Shown piece after piece: positions 63,840-64,000 of a DNA stretch of 64,000 nt. The stretch spans positions 1,736,001-1,800,000 of the forward strand of contig NZ_CP027557.1 in the NCBI RefSeq assembly GCF_014854695.1, written 5' to 3'. This DNA is from Rhodococcus rhodochrous (GTDB lineage Bacteria; Actinomycetota; Actinomycetes; Mycobacteriales; Mycobacteriaceae). The notes beneath the pieces were generated by a model. It saw only the letters and a program-made list of their open reading frames with translations, ran no database searches and had not been told where the DNA came from. The number at the start of each line of letters is the position of its first letter. Within the stretch, counting starts at the first letter, position 1. A program made the translations under genes and the position numbers.

Positions 63840-64000
63840 ATGGACACCCAGATCATCGAAATCCGCGACGTCGTCAAGACATTCGGAACCACGAGAGCCC
63901 TCGACGGCTTCTCGATGACCGTCGAACGCGGTACCGTCGCCGGATTCCTCGGACCGAACGGCGCCGGCAAGTCCACAGCGATCCGCGTGCTGCTCGGAAT
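63840..64000 (+). CDS. ABC transporter ATPase, N-terminal part (cut by window edge)
   Basis: The first 53 codons only. [20 protein letters not shown] leads to Walker [10 protein letters not shown], typical of the DrrA/CcmA-type ATPases of multidrug or lipid efflux transporters. It has a ggaggaaag site and starts at an ATG immediately after the TetR gene. The permease would lie beyond the window. Regulator plus ATPase suggests an inducible exporter (inference). Confidence 0.85.
   Translation, partial: MDTQIIEIRDVVKTFGTTRALDGFSMTVERGTVAGFLGPNGAGKSTAIRVLLG

Overview
The window is GC-rich actinobacterial chromosome, most likely Rhodococcus or a close mycolic-acid-containing relative. Reasons: dense gene packing with ATGA/GTGA start-stop overlaps, many GTG starts, mycothiol-dependent DinB-fold enzymes, an F420/PPOX-type enzyme, and clear counterparts of mycobacterial genes (an Rv2325c/Rv2326c-like ECF transporter, EF-G2, DinB2, a 98-aa chorismate mutase, a small beta-carbonic anhydrase, a FadD15-like ligase). 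I see no rRNA, tRNA, CRISPR array, transposase or integrase. All family names come from reading the proteins; no database search was run.

Region 1 (1-8640) is a catabolic operon cut by the left edge: amidase, MFS exporter, isochorismatase-fold amidohydrolase, a sugar-type ABC importer (lipoprotein, double ATPase, permease), an FMN-reductase-like flavoprotein, a flavin-reductase-domain protein and an extra RibBA. The set looks like uptake and flavin-dependent opening of an N-containing compound with its own riboflavin supply. Region 2 (8640-14450) holds a DinB2-type polymerase, a fused ECF transporter and a DedA protein, followed by a second copy of the flavoprotein/flavin-reductase pair. Region 3 (14450-21200) is an organosulfur scavenging locus: an NtaA/DszA-type monooxygenase divergent from an SsuC-SsuB-SsuA importer, a TauD-type dioxygenase and an MFS transporter.

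Region 4 (21160-32600) is mostly housekeeping and stress genes: mycothiol-dependent enzymes, an AraC regulator, PsuG, an NrtR regulator divergent from an ADP-ribosylglycohydrolase across a palindromic operator, a 29-bp tandem repeat, an iron-type alcohol dehydrogenase, carbonic anhydrase, a PIG-L deacetylase and EF-G2. Region 5 (32650-40000) is the most unusual core-metabolism locus: a very long glutamate synthase large subunit (GltB) overlaps by 4 bp a CysJ-type diflavin reductase, where GltD would be expected. Region 6 (40300-45650) has an aldehyde dehydrogenase, an SDR lacking the catalytic Tyr/Lys, chorismate mutase, a membrane protein and a thiolase.

Region 7 (45700-52680) is a three-gene operon matching the A, B and C components of a type II Wadjet (SMC-like anti-plasmid) system. 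No JetD nuclease gene is adjacent, and the SMC Walker B motif reads Asp-Asp. Region 8 (52800-64000) has a MarR regulator overlapping a fatty-acyl-CoA ligase, MalQ, a macrodomain protein, a YbjN/T3SS-chaperone-like protein, two esterases, a stub resembling the start of an adenylation domain, and a TetR regulator with two operator palindromes beside an ABC ATPase cut by the right edge.
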